Below are positions 1 to 8,448 of a stretch of 39,638 nucleotides of DNA, in pieces. Position 1 is the first letter of the stretch; each line of letters begins with the position of its first letter. Both the position numbers and the translations under genes were made by a program. The stretch comes from Akkermansiaceae bacterium. GTDB lineage: Bacteria; Verrucomicrobiota; Verrucomicrobiia; Verrucomicrobiales; Akkermansiaceae. The notes beneath the pieces are model-generated. The model worked only from the letters and a program-made list of their open reading frames with translations, had not been told where the DNA came from and did no database searches. The stretch is from contig JAQWZU010000138.1 of NCBI GenBank assembly GCA_029253285.1, positions 1-39,638 on the forward strand, read 5' to 3'.

Positions 1-59
1 CCCCAGAGTTCCCGGTAGAGGAGATCGAGACTGTCGTAGAGTTTCGCGTTGGTTGACAT
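1..59 (-). CDS. 5' end of a probable SAM-dependent methyltransferase (partial)
   Basis: An ATG at 59-57 on the minus strand opens a frame that runs off the window start and gives 19 complete residues, beginning MSTNAKLYDSLDLLYRELWG. It starts 3 nt after the TGA of the FMN-binding gene, so the two are probably co-transcribed. The YDxxxxLYRxLWG pattern resembles the N-terminus of gamma-tocopherol/O-methyltransferase-like class I methyltransferases. No cofactor motif is inside the window, so the family assignment is tentative, whereas the presence of a gene start is fairly secure from spacing and frame. Confidence 0.45.
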   Translation of the reverse strand, partial: MSTNAKLYDSLDLLYRELW

Positions 60-62
60 GAG

Positions 63-1664
63 TCAACTGAGGGTTGCGGCGATGAGGAGGAGTCCGACGA
101 TGAGATCGCGGGAGGAGAATTTTTCGGTGGCGGAGGTTTTGCGGAGGAAGTGGAAGAGGGCTCCGGTGGGGCAGCCGTATTTACAGTAGGCGAGGGGGAT
201 GAAGAGGGACGCGAGGAGGCCGAGGATAGCGATGACGATGGTGGCGATGCCGGCGGAGCGCCAGAGCCAGGCGTCGAAGGCTTCGAAGTCGGCAAGGTTG
301 AGAGAGGCTCCGAGGAAAAGGGAAGCCACGATGGTGACGAGGAGGAAGGAGGGTAATTTGGAGAGAATTTTGTGAAGGGTGGGCGGGATTTTGAGCGGCT
401 TGATGGGAAGCTTGATGAACCATTGCTGGAGAAAGCCGTGGGGGCAGAGGTGGTGGCAATAAAGTTGGTTGCCGCTGGCCCAGGGGACAAGAAGAGCAGC
501 GGTAGCGAGGAGGATGAGACCGTAGGAATCGGCGAGAGGAAGTCCGTGTTTAGCCCAGCCGATGAAGAGAGCTTGTGAGAGGAGATCACCGAGGATGAGC
601 CCGAGGGTGATGATGACGAAGAGTTGCCAGGAGAGGCGGAGGAAGGGTCGGCCGCGGAGTTTGGTGAAGGAGAAGACGATGGCTCCGAAGGTAAGGATGA
701 TGAGGAGAAGGTTACGCCATGGGAATTCGAAGGGGACGGGTTGGCGTTGGGAATCGAGATGGGCGAGGCGACGTTTGACGCTCTCGGCGATGGCCCAGGA
801 AGTCATGGTGGCTCCGCTGACGCCTTCGATGCCGGCTTTGGCGTGGTCGAGATCGATGATCTCCTGCACGGATTTCCCGTTGTAGAGCTCGAGGTAATTC
901 TCGTCGTCGAGAATGCGTTCGTAGTATTCCTCGTTGTCGTAACTTTTGCGAAAACGAAGGCCCGTGATGGTGTCGCCGTCGGGATCGAGAACGATGAGAG
1001 TGTCGGTGGGGCCCTGGTAGCCATGGAGGTATTCAAGAGATGGTGCGGTGCGGAGGGCTTGACCAATGATGTTTTTTTTCTCGTCGAGGACTGTGGTGAC
1101 GCCGGGCCATTCCGGGTGAGGTTCAAGTGAGTTGGCGGCGGGGAGAATCTCGCCAAATTCCGCGAGGAGGATCTCGGTGGGGAAAAGACGGGAAGTGGTT
1201 TCTCCGCCGAGGCGTTCGATGATACTGCGGGTGATGGCGTGACTGGTGAGGGTGGAGCCGGAGACGGCGTCGATTTGCGGATCACCGGGTGAGCCGAGCG
1301 CGAGGCCGAGATGGGCGTTAAGGAAATAGGGATCGTTGGTGATGTCTTCGACGTGGTCGGCGGTGTCGGCGGAGGCGAGGATTTTGACATCGATAAGCTT
1401 GCCGGTGGGGTCGAGGGCGAGACCGAGATTGGTGGGTCCGGAGTAGCCGCGGAGGTGATCGGTTCGAGGAGAAGTGTTGAGGTAGTATCCGAGAAGCTTC
1501 TTGTCGGCGTTGCGGACTTCGTTGGATTCGGCGTTGTAAGCAGTGCCGTCTGGGAAGGCCTGGGAATAGTCGATGGCGATCGCGGGGAGTGGGCTTTCCT
1601 GACGCAAGAGCCACGCGATTGCAATGATCACGGCGAGGCGGTAGAGGCGAACGAGGAAGGGCAC
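63..1664 (-). CDS. NosR/PceC-like membrane flavoprotein with two FMN-binding domains
   Basis: The 533-residue protein has an N-terminal hydrophobic segment (about residues 5-20), two successive FMN-binding domains and then about six membrane segments (about 317-533). The flavin-attachment type motifs are SGSTLTS at 135-141 and SGATMTS at 283-289; in RnfG/NosR-type domains FMN is joined to the last Thr of such a motif. Two CxxxCP motifs, CHHLCP at 403-408 and CKYGCP at 494-499, lie in the membrane part, as in NosR, NirI and PceC. The C-terminal ferredoxin cluster of true NosR is missing. A role in electron transfer between the quinone pool and an outer-face acceptor is inferred. The start is GTG at 1664, with no clear ribosome binding site and only about 30 nt from the upstream terminator hairpin. 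The domain duplication is unusual, since the family normally has one FMN domain. Confidence 0.8.
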   Translation of the reverse strand: MPFLVRLYRLAVIIAIAWLLRQESPLPAIAIDYSQAFPDGTAYNAESNEVRNADKKLLGYYLNTSPRTDHLRGYSGPTNLGLALDPTGKLIDVKILASADTADHVEDITNDPYFLNAHLGLALGSPGDPQIDAVSGSTLTSHAITRSIIERLGGETTSRLFPTEILLAEFGEILPAANSLEPHPEWPGVTTVLDEKKNIIGQALRTAPSLEYLHGYQGPTDTLIVLDPDGDTITGLRFRKSYDNEEYYERILDDENYLELYNGKSVQEIIDLDHAKAGIEGVSGATMTSWAIAESVKRRLAHLDSQRQPVPFEFPWRNLLLIILTFGAIVFSFTKLRGRPFLRLSWQLFVIITLGLILGDLLSQALFIGWAKHGLPLADSYGLILLATAALLVPWASGNQLYCHHLCPHGFLQQWFIKLPIKPLKIPPTLHKILSKLPSFLLVTIVASLFLGASLNLADFEAFDAWLWRSAGIATIVIAILGLLASLFIPLAYCKYGCPTGALFHFLRKTSATEKFSSRDLIVGLLLIAATLS

Positions 1665-1691
1665 GAGGAGATGTTGGCTTAAATCGGGGGA

Positions 1692-1726
1692 GAAAAAAAG
1701 CCTGACACCGAGGTGTCAGGCTTTTT
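1692..1726 (-). terminator. Rho-independent terminator after the Na/Pi cotransporter gene
   Basis: A 9-10 bp perfect stem (arms 1700-1709 and 1712-1721) is flanked by A7 on one side and T5 on the other, so it could work in both directions. It lies just past the cotransporter stop codon at 1749 and ahead of the flavoprotein gene, which therefore needs its own short promoter or read-through. Confidence 0.85.
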
Positions 1727-1748
1727 GAGAGGTTTTGATCTTTTCCAG

Positions 1749-3482
1749 TTAGGTAGTCGGCGGAGTCGCCTGATTACTCGCTTCAATCACATTGAGGGTG
1801 TGATTGGCGAGGGCCTCAAGCTGATTGTTGATGTCGGTGTAGATCATCTCAACCTTGATATCTCCCTCAGCCATACGTTTGATCGCTTCCTTGTTGAAGG
1901 TCTTGCGCATGTTGTCGGTTTGGTCCTCGAGGGACTTTACCGAGGTGATGACTTCAGCGGGGATAGGCTGGAGGATGTAGTTGTCTACCGCACTCAGTGC
2001 TTGTCCAGCCACAGAGGTCATTTCGCCAATGCGCTTGGTTTGGTGCTCGGTGAATTGGTGATCCTTGTTGTATTTCCGTTCGATCAGTTTCACGAGGCGA
2101 TAGATGGTATCGGTGATTTCCTCGAGCTCGGAGACGATGCGGATCATGCTGGCAATACTGGCAGCCTGCGCTTCTCTGATGTCATGGGCGGAGCATTTCA
2201 CGAGGTATTCCGTGATGTCCTGCATCATGAGGTCGGCTTCATCTTCCATCTTTTTCAAGCGGGAGACTTCCGAGGAGAGGTCCGCGCCCGGAGTATCGAA
2301 CACTTTTACGAAGCCTTGATACATTTCGTTGGTGTGTGCGGACATTGTGCGGATGGCGCTTTCGGCTTCGACGAGGTTGAGTTCACCGAGGTCGACGAGG
2401 TTTTGGGAGACGTAGCGAAGACGGGGCTTTTCAGATTCGGAGTCATCTTTCTTGGGAACCCATTTTACGACGAAGGCTGCGATTTGAGGGACGAACCAGA
2501 TCAGGACGAAGACGTTGATCAGGTTGAAGGTGGTGTGGAAGATGGCGGTTGCGAAGGCGACCTCACTGGCTCCAAAGTCATCTTTTGCAGATTTTAATCC
2601 TTCGGGAAGTTGATCGGCAATCATCCAAACCATGCCTGCAAAGAGCGGGAAGATGGCGAGCATCCAGACGGTTCCGATGACGTTGAAGGTGAAGTGGGCT
2701 CGTGCCGCTCGTTTGGCTTCGGTGTTGGCTCCCAGCGAGGCGAGCCAGGCGGTGACGGTCGTTCCGATGTTTTCTCCAAGTACGACTGCGGCTGAGATTT
2801 TGAAGACTTCAAAGGCATCGGTTCCAAACCATCCCTGGGTAGCGCAGGTGATGGTGATGGCCATGGCGGCCGAAGAGGATTGCACGACGAGAGTCAGGAC
2901 GATTCCTGCGATCATGAAGAGGACGTAGGATAGATATCCCTTGTTGCTGAGAACAGAGATCCACCACTGGATGTTGGCTATGACGCCTTCGTCTGCTTTG
3001 ACGCCGCTCTTTAAGTCAGGTACGGCTCCTTTGAGGAGGCTGAGTCCGAGGAAGAGAAGTCCGAATCCCACGACGAATTCACCGAAGGATTTCATCTTTC
3101 CTTTGGCGATGAAAAAGATGGGGAAGCCAATTCCGATAATTGGGACGGCGATCTTGGCGAGACTGAACTTGCCGATTGAAGCGACAATCCAGGCCGTGAT
3201 GGTTGTTCCGAGGTTGGCGCCCATGATCACTCCGATCGATTCGACCAAGGTGAGGAGTCCGACGTTCACAAAGGAAACGACCAGAACGGTCGTTGCGGAT
3301 GATGATTGCACCAAACTGGTGGTGAAGAGGCCGGTAAGGACGCCTTTGAAGCGGTTTCCGGTTGCGGAGGCCAGTGCGGACCGCATACGGGCGCCTGCGA
3401 ATTTCTGGATACCCTCGGACATGACTTTCATGCCGAAGAGGAATACGCCGAGGGCGCCAAGGATGGTGAGTGCGGTTGTCAT
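1749..3482 (-). CDS. Na+/phosphate cotransporter with C-terminal PhoU-like domain
   Basis: This 577-residue inner-membrane protein belongs to the Na/Pi-cotransporter II (NptA/YjbB) family, which moves phosphate with sodium. The two inverted halves each carry the family's signature: QSSSATT at 59-65 with GANLGTT at 88-94, and QSSSAAM at 201-207 with GENIGTT at 236-242. About nine hydrophobic segments span residues 1-350. The remaining ~220 residues are helical and charged, with E/D-rich repeats typical of PhoU (about 360-570). The start is ATG at 3482. A strong terminator follows. A Pho-box-like element 90-110 bp upstream suggests phosphate-starvation control, though this is an inference from sequence. 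Length and domain order are normal for bacterial members. Confidence 0.92.
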   Translation of the reverse strand: MTTALTILGALGVFLFGMKVMSEGIQKFAGARMRSALASATGNRFKGVLTGLFTTSLVQSSSATTVLVVSFVNVGLLTLVESIGVIMGANLGTTITAWIVASIGKFSLAKIAVPIIGIGFPIFFIAKGKMKSFGEFVVGFGLLFLGLSLLKGAVPDLKSGVKADEGVIANIQWWISVLSNKGYLSYVLFMIAGIVLTLVVQSSSAAMAITITCATQGWFGTDAFEVFKISAAVVLGENIGTTVTAWLASLGANTEAKRAARAHFTFNVIGTVWMLAIFPLFAGMVWMIADQLPEGLKSAKDDFGASEVAFATAIFHTTFNLINVFVLIWFVPQIAAFVVKWVPKKDDSESEKPRLRYVSQNLVDLGELNLVEAESAIRTMSAHTNEMYQGFVKVFDTPGADLSSEVSRLKKMEDEADLMMQDITEYLVKCSAHDIREAQAASIASMIRIVSELEEITDTIYRLVKLIERKYNKDHQFTEHQTKRIGEMTSVAGQALSAVDNYILQPIPAEVITSVKSLEDQTDNMRKTFNKEAIKRMAEGDIKVEMIYTDINNQLEALANHTLNVIEASNQATPPTT

Positions 3483-3572
3483 TAGTCGTAGTGAAAAATG
3501 GAATTCGTTTGGCCCGGTGGGGGGCAGGTGACAGAGTAAGGTGAAGAAATCGACACGGGTCCCTTTTGGCTT

Positions 3573-3590
3573 TGTGACAATTTCGTCACA
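3573..3590 (-). promoter_or_regulatory. Inverted repeat / Pho-box-like site upstream of the Na/Pi cotransporter
   Basis: TGTGAC and GTCACA form a perfect dyad separated by 6 nt. Read toward the cotransporter gene, the same bases give ATGTGAC, four bases, TTGTCAC, i.e. two 7-bp units 11 bp apart as in a PhoB box. A further CTGTCAC half-site lies at 3528-3534, nearer the gene. No convincing -10 element was identified, and a different dyad-binding regulator is equally possible. Confidence 0.4.
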
Positions 3591-3607
3591 TTGGGGGTTA
3601 AAGGTCC

Positions 3608-3652
3608 AAAAAAGCCCACAACCACGGGGAAAACCGCAGATTGTGGGCTTTT
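3608..3652 (-). terminator. Rho-independent terminator after the FAD oxidoreductase gene
   Basis: An 8-bp GC-rich stem (GCCCACAA at 3614-3621 with TTGTGGGC at 3641-3648) encloses a 19-nt loop. On the minus strand it is followed by six T residues (A6 at 3608-3613 on the plus strand). It begins 12 nt past the oxidoreductase stop codon. Confidence 0.8.
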
Positions 3653-3663
3653 GAAGAGGGAGC

Positions 3664-5919
3664 CTATTTTTTCATCACTTGGACGGCGTCGACGTGGAGA
3701 AGCCCGGAACTTTTATTGGTGAAAACAACGGAGCCCTTCAGAACGTCGTTGAATTCATAGGTCCCGAGGACCTGGTATTGGCCCTGGGCGGGCTTTTTGG
3801 TGAGGTCGAGCATGACGGTGTCCTTGCCTCCGGCGTGGGTGATTTCGGCCTGGGCGGCTTTGGTGCGGGCGTGGTGGGGTTGCCAGTAAAAGCGGACTTC
3901 GTATTTTCCGGTATTCTTGATGCGGAATTGGAAGAGGGCAGAAGCGTCACCGGAGGCGTAGTGGTAGCCGTTTCCGATATGAGGCTTGAGGCCCTCGGAG
4001 TGTGACCAGGTGCCGGTGAACTTGGCTTTGGTGTCATCGACCACGATGCCTTTCAAGTTGATCACCAACTTTTTCTTTGGGCGGGTTCGCAGTCCGCCTT
4101 CGGGAAGAGGGGGGACGACTAGGTCTCCATTCAGGGAGGCACGACGGGCACGACCGGGAGTTTCCATGAGTTCGATGAGCTGGGGGAGATAGTTCGCGTA
4201 AACTCCACGCGGGTTCGTCTTATTGTTGGTAGCAATCCAAGCCGCCTTGCCGACGACTTCACCCATCATGCCGCAGGTGCGCATGACGCGGATCGTTCCG
4301 AGGGCGCGACGATCGACGGAAACACAGCGTCCGGCCATGAAGAGGTTATCGATGTTCTTGGAATACATGACGCGGTAAGGGATGGGGTAGCCGTTCTGGC
4401 GGTCGACCTTGCGGTCATGAACGGCGATGGCGATGAAGGGGTTGTCCTTGGCGGGGCCTTTTAGGTATTCCTTTTTGGGATAGTGGAGGTCGATAGACCA
4501 AGTGGTGGGAGCGGAACCGTCGGGAAAGTCCTTGCGGGCGGTGATATCGTCGCCGGTGAGGATAATGTCCCCTTCGAGACGACGAGATTCGCGGTTTCCG
4601 CCGACGTAAGCCATCCACATGAGCTTGGCATTGGCGTTGGCCTTGTTCTTTTTGATGTTGGTAAAGGCTCCGAAGTTGGCGCGGAGATTCCAGTCGCGGA
4701 TGAGCTCGAGGTCGTTGATAGGATGTTTGTCGTAGCCGCCTTCCCAAAACCACTCGGCTTTGTGGAATTTCTCGTAAGGTCCGCGTGAGAGGTGAAGTTT
4801 GGGAAAGTGTTCTTCTTCAAGAGGAAGAGCCCAGGGCGTTTCGGGCCAGGCGACGGGGTTGTCGCTATTCTTGTAGGACCACATATTAGACATGCCCATG
4901 TGCCCTTTCTCGGCCATCATGAATTCGGCCCCGGCTTGTGCTCCGATCGTGCCGTGGCCGGTGGTGTCGGCGAAAAGATTACCGGCGATGCGGACGAACT
5001 CGCCGGAGGTCGTATCAACGACGTCGACCGAGACGATTTTGTCGCCCTTGGTGTTCGTTTTGTAAGCGAAGTGTTCGAGATAGAGATCGATGTTCTTTTC
5101 GGCCTTCACGACCTGGGTTTTGAGGTCGTCTTGAAATTCTTCAATGAGACCGGGTGAATCGCGCGAATAGTCGGTGAACTCTCCGATAATTTCACCGAGG
5201 TGGGGGAATTTGCCCCTTTTTGTTTCGCCCATGGCCCAGACCTGGACCTCGGAGGAACCGTTGCCGCCGAGGATGGAGCGGTCGTGAATGAGAGCGACTT
5301 TAAGCCCCTGACGTGCTCCGGAAATTGCGGCTCCGAGTCCGGAGTATCCGCCGCCTACCACGACGAGGTCATAGCCGTCTTTCGTCGGCGGAGTGGCGGG
5401 GAGATTGAGTTTTTCCCGGCGAAATTTGAAGAGAGCCTCGGCTTCGTTGGGCGGGGTTTCTGCGCCGTTCTTGGAAAAGAAGATGGCGTCACAACGCCCG
5501 TTGAATCCGGCAAGGTCCTTGATGGAGAGAGAGGTTTTTGTCTCGGAGATTTCAACTTTGCCACCGTCTTGCCAGTGCCACTCGGATCCGGTTGTTCCGA
5601 AGGTAGTATCGACAGCCTTGCCATTGACGAGAACCTGAAACTTACCCGGAGCCCCCTCGACTTTCCAAGGTCCCACCCAGTCCTTGGTGCGGACGTGCAG
5701 GTGGTAGGTGCCGGCAGAGGGGAAAGTAACTTCGGTCTTGGCATCGGCGACAGGCGTTCCGAGTCCGTGGGCGATGAGGTAGGCCGATCCCATATTGAGA
5801 ATGAACTGTGAGTCGGTGGACCAGCCGCCTTTATCAGAGAAGGCTTCGGCTTCGACGAATACTGAATCCGCGGCGTGGGCCGAGAGGGTTAGCAGGGAGC
5901 AAAGAATAATTTTGTGCAT
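3664..5919 (-). CDS. Secreted FAD-dependent oxidoreductase with golvesin-like C-terminal domain
   Basis: The ATG at 5919 gives 751 residues starting with a clear signal peptide (MHKIILCSLLTLSAHA, cleavage after AHA). A longer upstream frame to 6303 would overlap the divergent sigma factor gene and has no signal peptide, so it is not used. Residues 20-150 form a carbohydrate-binding-like beta domain. At 185-210 a Rossmann fold begins with the FAD-binding GGGYSGLG (189-196), typical of the FAD_oxidored family seen next to glycoside-degrading genes in Planctomycetes and Verrucomicrobia. Residues ~635-751, with GTWSHS, PHIGNGYHY and a DAVQV end, match the golvesin/xanthan-lyase C-terminal domain. 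It probably oxidises or reduces a sugar-like substrate outside the cytoplasm, but the substrate is unknown. It has its own terminator and is divergent from the sigma factor gene. Confidence 0.85.
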   Translation of the reverse strand: MHKIILCSLLTLSAHAADSVFVEAEAFSDKGGWSTDSQFILNMGSAYLIAHGLGTPVADAKTEVTFPSAGTYHLHVRTKDWVGPWKVEGAPGKFQVLVNGKAVDTTFGTTGSEWHWQDGGKVEISETKTSLSIKDLAGFNGRCDAIFFSKNGAETPPNEAEALFKFRREKLNLPATPPTKDGYDLVVVGGGYSGLGAAISGARQGLKVALIHDRSILGGNGSSEVQVWAMGETKRGKFPHLGEIIGEFTDYSRDSPGLIEEFQDDLKTQVVKAEKNIDLYLEHFAYKTNTKGDKIVSVDVVDTTSGEFVRIAGNLFADTTGHGTIGAQAGAEFMMAEKGHMGMSNMWSYKNSDNPVAWPETPWALPLEEEHFPKLHLSRGPYEKFHKAEWFWEGGYDKHPINDLELIRDWNLRANFGAFTNIKKNKANANAKLMWMAYVGGNRESRRLEGDIILTGDDITARKDFPDGSAPTTWSIDLHYPKKEYLKGPAKDNPFIAIAVHDRKVDRQNGYPIPYRVMYSKNIDNLFMAGRCVSVDRRALGTIRVMRTCGMMGEVVGKAAWIATNNKTNPRGVYANYLPQLIELMETPGRARRASLNGDLVVPPLPEGGLRTRPKKKLVINLKGIVVDDTKAKFTGTWSHSEGLKPHIGNGYHYASGDASALFQFRIKNTGKYEVRFYWQPHHARTKAAQAEITHAGGKDTVMLDLTKKPAQGQYQVLGTYEFNDVLKGSVVFTNKSSGLLHVDAVQVMKK

Positions 5920-6087
5920 TGTAGAAAAGTTGTTTTTTGGAAATCCGGGGATCACGATCAAACGTCTCCCCGAGAGGGATTGTGTTGGGGGATTAGCGAT
6001 GACACATTTTTTTGAAGTTTTTTCCCAGAAAGAGTTTTTCAAAATCAGATGTGGCAAAATGGGTGTGTCGGGACAAATACTCAGGAG
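5920..6087. promoter_or_regulatory. Divergent intergenic region between FAD oxidoreductase and sigma factor
   Basis: This 168-bp AT-rich stretch must hold the promoters for both divergent genes. A 6-bp inverted repeat (CGGGGA at 5946-5951, TCCCCG at 5967-5972, 15-nt loop) lies in the leader of the oxidoreductase gene. No confident -35/-10 pair could be assigned by eye. Confidence 0.35.
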
Positions 6088-6684
6088 ATGAAGGGATCTG
6101 GAGAAAAAAAGCAGGAAAACTTTCCAGGCCGGGATGAGATGGTGGCTCAGGCGAAAAAGGGAGACCTCGCGGCTTTCGAGCAATTGGTTCGGCAGGAGCA
6201 GGATGGCATTAGGGCATTTCTGGCTGTTCGGATGGCTAGGACCGATGAGGCGGAAGATTTGGCCCAGGAAACCTTCATTGTGGCCTATCGTGAGTTGGGT
6301 CAATTTGACTCTGGGCGGCCATTACGGCCGTGGCTAATTGGGATTGCCCACAATTTGTTGCGGAATCATCTGCGGAAATTTCGGCCGGAGCCTATTGGCG
6401 GTAATGAGGAGCTGCAGAAAATGTTCGACGGGTATTTATCACTTCAGCGGGGAGATGGGCACGCCGCGGAGGTGTTCGTTTATTTGGATGAGTGTCTGGC
6501 GAAGCTCGAAGGGAAAGCCAGGGAGGTGATTGAGGCGCGCTACTTGAAGGGTGAAACGATTATGGAAATGCGCAAGAAGAGTGGGAAAGGGCATTCGGCG
6601 CTGACGATGTATCTCCATCGTATCCGCGAAACGCTTGGGTCCTGCATAGAGGGGAAGATGAAACATGCCGGAGAAGGGAACTAG
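6088..6684 (+). CDS. ECF-type RNA polymerase sigma factor (cassette 1)
   Basis: The protein is 198 residues from ATG 6088, which is preceded directly by AGGAG; the abutting spacing is poor, so ATG 6139 is an alternative. Region 2 is recognisable in DEAEDLAQETFIVAYREL followed by RPWLIGIAHNLLRNHLRK (core and -10 binding). Region 4 is the C-terminal helix-turn-helix around REVIEARYLKGETI and ALTMYLHRIRETLG. No additional domain is present. The gene is followed 6 nt later by a FecR/LamG membrane protein, the standard arrangement for PVC-group sigma factors in which the downstream protein is thought to act as anti-sigma partner or sensor. The regulon cannot be read from the sequence. Confidence 0.88.
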   Translation: MKGSGEKKQENFPGRDEMVAQAKKGDLAAFEQLVRQEQDGIRAFLAVRMARTDEAEDLAQETFIVAYRELGQFDSGRPLRPWLIGIAHNLLRNHLRKFRPEPIGGNEELQKMFDGYLSLQRGDGHAAEVFVYLDECLAKLEGKAREVIEARYLKGETIMEMRKKSGKGHSALTMYLHRIRETLGSCIEGKMKHAGEGN

Positions 6685-6690
6685 ACCGCC

Positions 6691-8316
6691 ATGAGTGAGG
6701 AAGAGATTGAAAAATTGTTGGCGGAGGCTGGGGACGGCCAGCTTGATGAGGCGAAGGCAGCGCAGCTCAGGGATTTGTTGGGGCGTGATGATGAGCTGAC
6801 CCGGAGATTTGGTTTGGTGGTGACGCTTGACCGTATGTTGGCTTTGTATTTCTCAAGGGATGAAGGGCAAAAGTTTTCGCAGGATACCGTGCAGAGGATT
6901 CGTCTTCAGCAGGAAGTCGAGTCTGGAGAGCTCTTTGCATCGGCCGTGGTCGAGAGATTGGAACGAAGAAAGCGCAAGCGGCGTGTTTGGCTTGGCGGGA
7001 TTGCTGCTGCGGCAGCAGCGTTAGTGCTCGCGTTCATTGGATGGAATGAGAAAAACGCCGACGAGGCTTTTCTAGTTCTGGCGACGATCGTCGGAAGTGA
7101 AACGGGAGCAGATATTGCGGGAATCACGAGAGGGTTGGTAGCCGGGAACCGGGTGGTGTTCGATGAGGGTCTGTTAGAAGTTGAGTTTGTGACCGGGGTG
7201 ACGGTGGTTTTGAACGGTCCCATAGATTTTGAGATTACCGGGCCGAATAGTGGCTACCTGCATCATGGGCGATTGGTGGCCGAGATTGGAGATGAGAGAG
7301 GGGAAGGATTTACGATCGATGGTGCGAGCGGGCGCTTGATCGACCTAGGCACAAAATTTGGAGTGGCAGTCGAGCCCAGTGGTGAAATGGAGGTTCACGT
7401 TTTGGAGGGAGTAGTAGATGCCGAGACGGCCAGCGGATCGAAAACCCGTCTAAAAAAAAATGAGGCGATGAGGTTGACGGGAAAGAGCTCCCGTTTGCTT
7501 GCGAAGGCTGACAAGGGAGCTTTTGTGACCGAGCTTCCTCCCAAAGCGGACTCTGTGCAGAACTACGTGCGTTGGAGTTTCGATGAAGAAGAGGGCGAAA
7601 TCTGTCACGATACGGGAAAAGGGCTCGGAGATGGGAAGGCGGCCGCGGGGTTCCAAGTTGATGTGGAGGGTGGAGAGGGGCCAAAGAGGATCGAAGGGCC
7701 GTTTTCGGGCGCAATCCATCTGGGAGGGCGCGCTTATCTGGCTTCGAGATTTGGGGGGATTGGAAAGACACAATCCCGTTCGGTGGCCTTTTGGGTTCGG
7801 GTTCCGAAGGACTTTGGTGCCAATGAGGGATTTGGAGTAGTGAGTTGGGGGAGCTATCGTACGGCCGGAACGGCGTGGCAGGTGGCGATCAATTCATTGG
7901 AAGAAGAAGGCTTGCCCGGGCGCTTGAGAATTGGAACCAACCCAAAGGAGGTGGTGGGCCATACCGATCTTCGCGACGGAAAATGGCATCACTGCGCAGT
8001 GGTGCTTTACGGTGATGCGGAAGGTCGAGCGAGTGCCGGGACTCATGTGCTGCTCTATGTTGATGGACGATTGGAGTCCACAGCTCGCAAGTCGGTCCTG
8101 GCTGTGAATACCGACCTCGATCGTCAGTTGAATCGAGACGATCATGGAGCCTGGATTGGTCGGAATCTCGCTTATCGTGCTGGAATGTCGCCAGGCCGAG
8201 CGGGGAAGTATTTTCGGGGAGGCCTGGACGAGCTCGTCATCTGTGATTGGGCCTTGAGTCATGACGATGTGAATGCGCTGATGAAGCTCAATCATTTCGC
8301 GGGCAACGATGACTAG
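6691..8316 (+). CDS. FecR/LamG membrane protein, putative anti-sigma partner (cassette 1)
   Basis: The 541-residue protein has a cytoplasmic helical N-terminus (1-95) with the short acidic pattern of PVC anti-sigma domains. A single membrane segment lies at about 98-117 (GGIAAAAAALVLAFIGW). It is followed by a FecR-like beta domain (~125-275, including RLIDLGTKFGVAV) and a LamG/concanavalin-like domain (~290-535, with RSVAFWVRV, KWHHCAVVLY and GGLDELVICDWAL). The topology fits a receptor that senses an extracytoplasmic ligand, possibly a glycan bound by LamG, and controls the adjacent sigma factor. That regulatory link is inferred from gene order and family knowledge. The start is ATG 6691, 6 nt after the sigma stop codon. 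Confidence 0.85.
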   Translation: MSEEEIEKLLAEAGDGQLDEAKAAQLRDLLGRDDELTRRFGLVVTLDRMLALYFSRDEGQKFSQDTVQRIRLQQEVESGELFASAVVERLERRKRKRRVWLGGIAAAAAALVLAFIGWNEKNADEAFLVLATIVGSETGADIAGITRGLVAGNRVVFDEGLLEVEFVTGVTVVLNGPIDFEITGPNSGYLHHGRLVAEIGDERGEGFTIDGASGRLIDLGTKFGVAVEPSGEMEVHVLEGVVDAETASGSKTRLKKNEAMRLTGKSSRLLAKADKGAFVTELPPKADSVQNYVRWSFDEEEGEICHDTGKGLGDGKAAAGFQVDVEGGEGPKRIEGPFSGAIHLGGRAYLASRFGGIGKTQSRSVAFWVRVPKDFGANEGFGVVSWGSYRTAGTAWQVAINSLEEEGLPGRLRIGTNPKEVVGHTDLRDGKWHHCAVVLYGDAEGRASAGTHVLLYVDGRLESTARKSVLAVNTDLDRQLNRDDHGAWIGRNLAYRAGMSPGRAGKYFRGGLDELVICDWALSHDDVNALMKLNHFAGNDD

Positions 8317-8448
8317 AGAGCCGGATTCTGCTATTGCTGTTTATCGTCGGGGCAGTTTCCGGACTCTTTAAAATTCCCCATCAAGAGGGTGAGCCAGGGA
8401 AGAGATTTCAGTGACAAGTGCCCATCTGGCATTAAGGTCGCACTCGTC

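Noticed and set aside
803-1624. 273-codon minus-strand frame rich in Ser/Pro/Thr
   Set aside because: It is a shifted frame of the flavoprotein gene with low-complexity composition and no domain.
3573-3590. CRP-type site (TGTGA...TCACA)
   Set aside because: The spacer between the half-sites is 8 nt instead of 6, so CRP binding is not supported.
5920-6303. A 128-residue N-terminal extension of the FAD oxidoreductase frame
   Set aside because: It overlaps the divergent sigma factor gene and lies ahead of a clear signal peptide at 5919.
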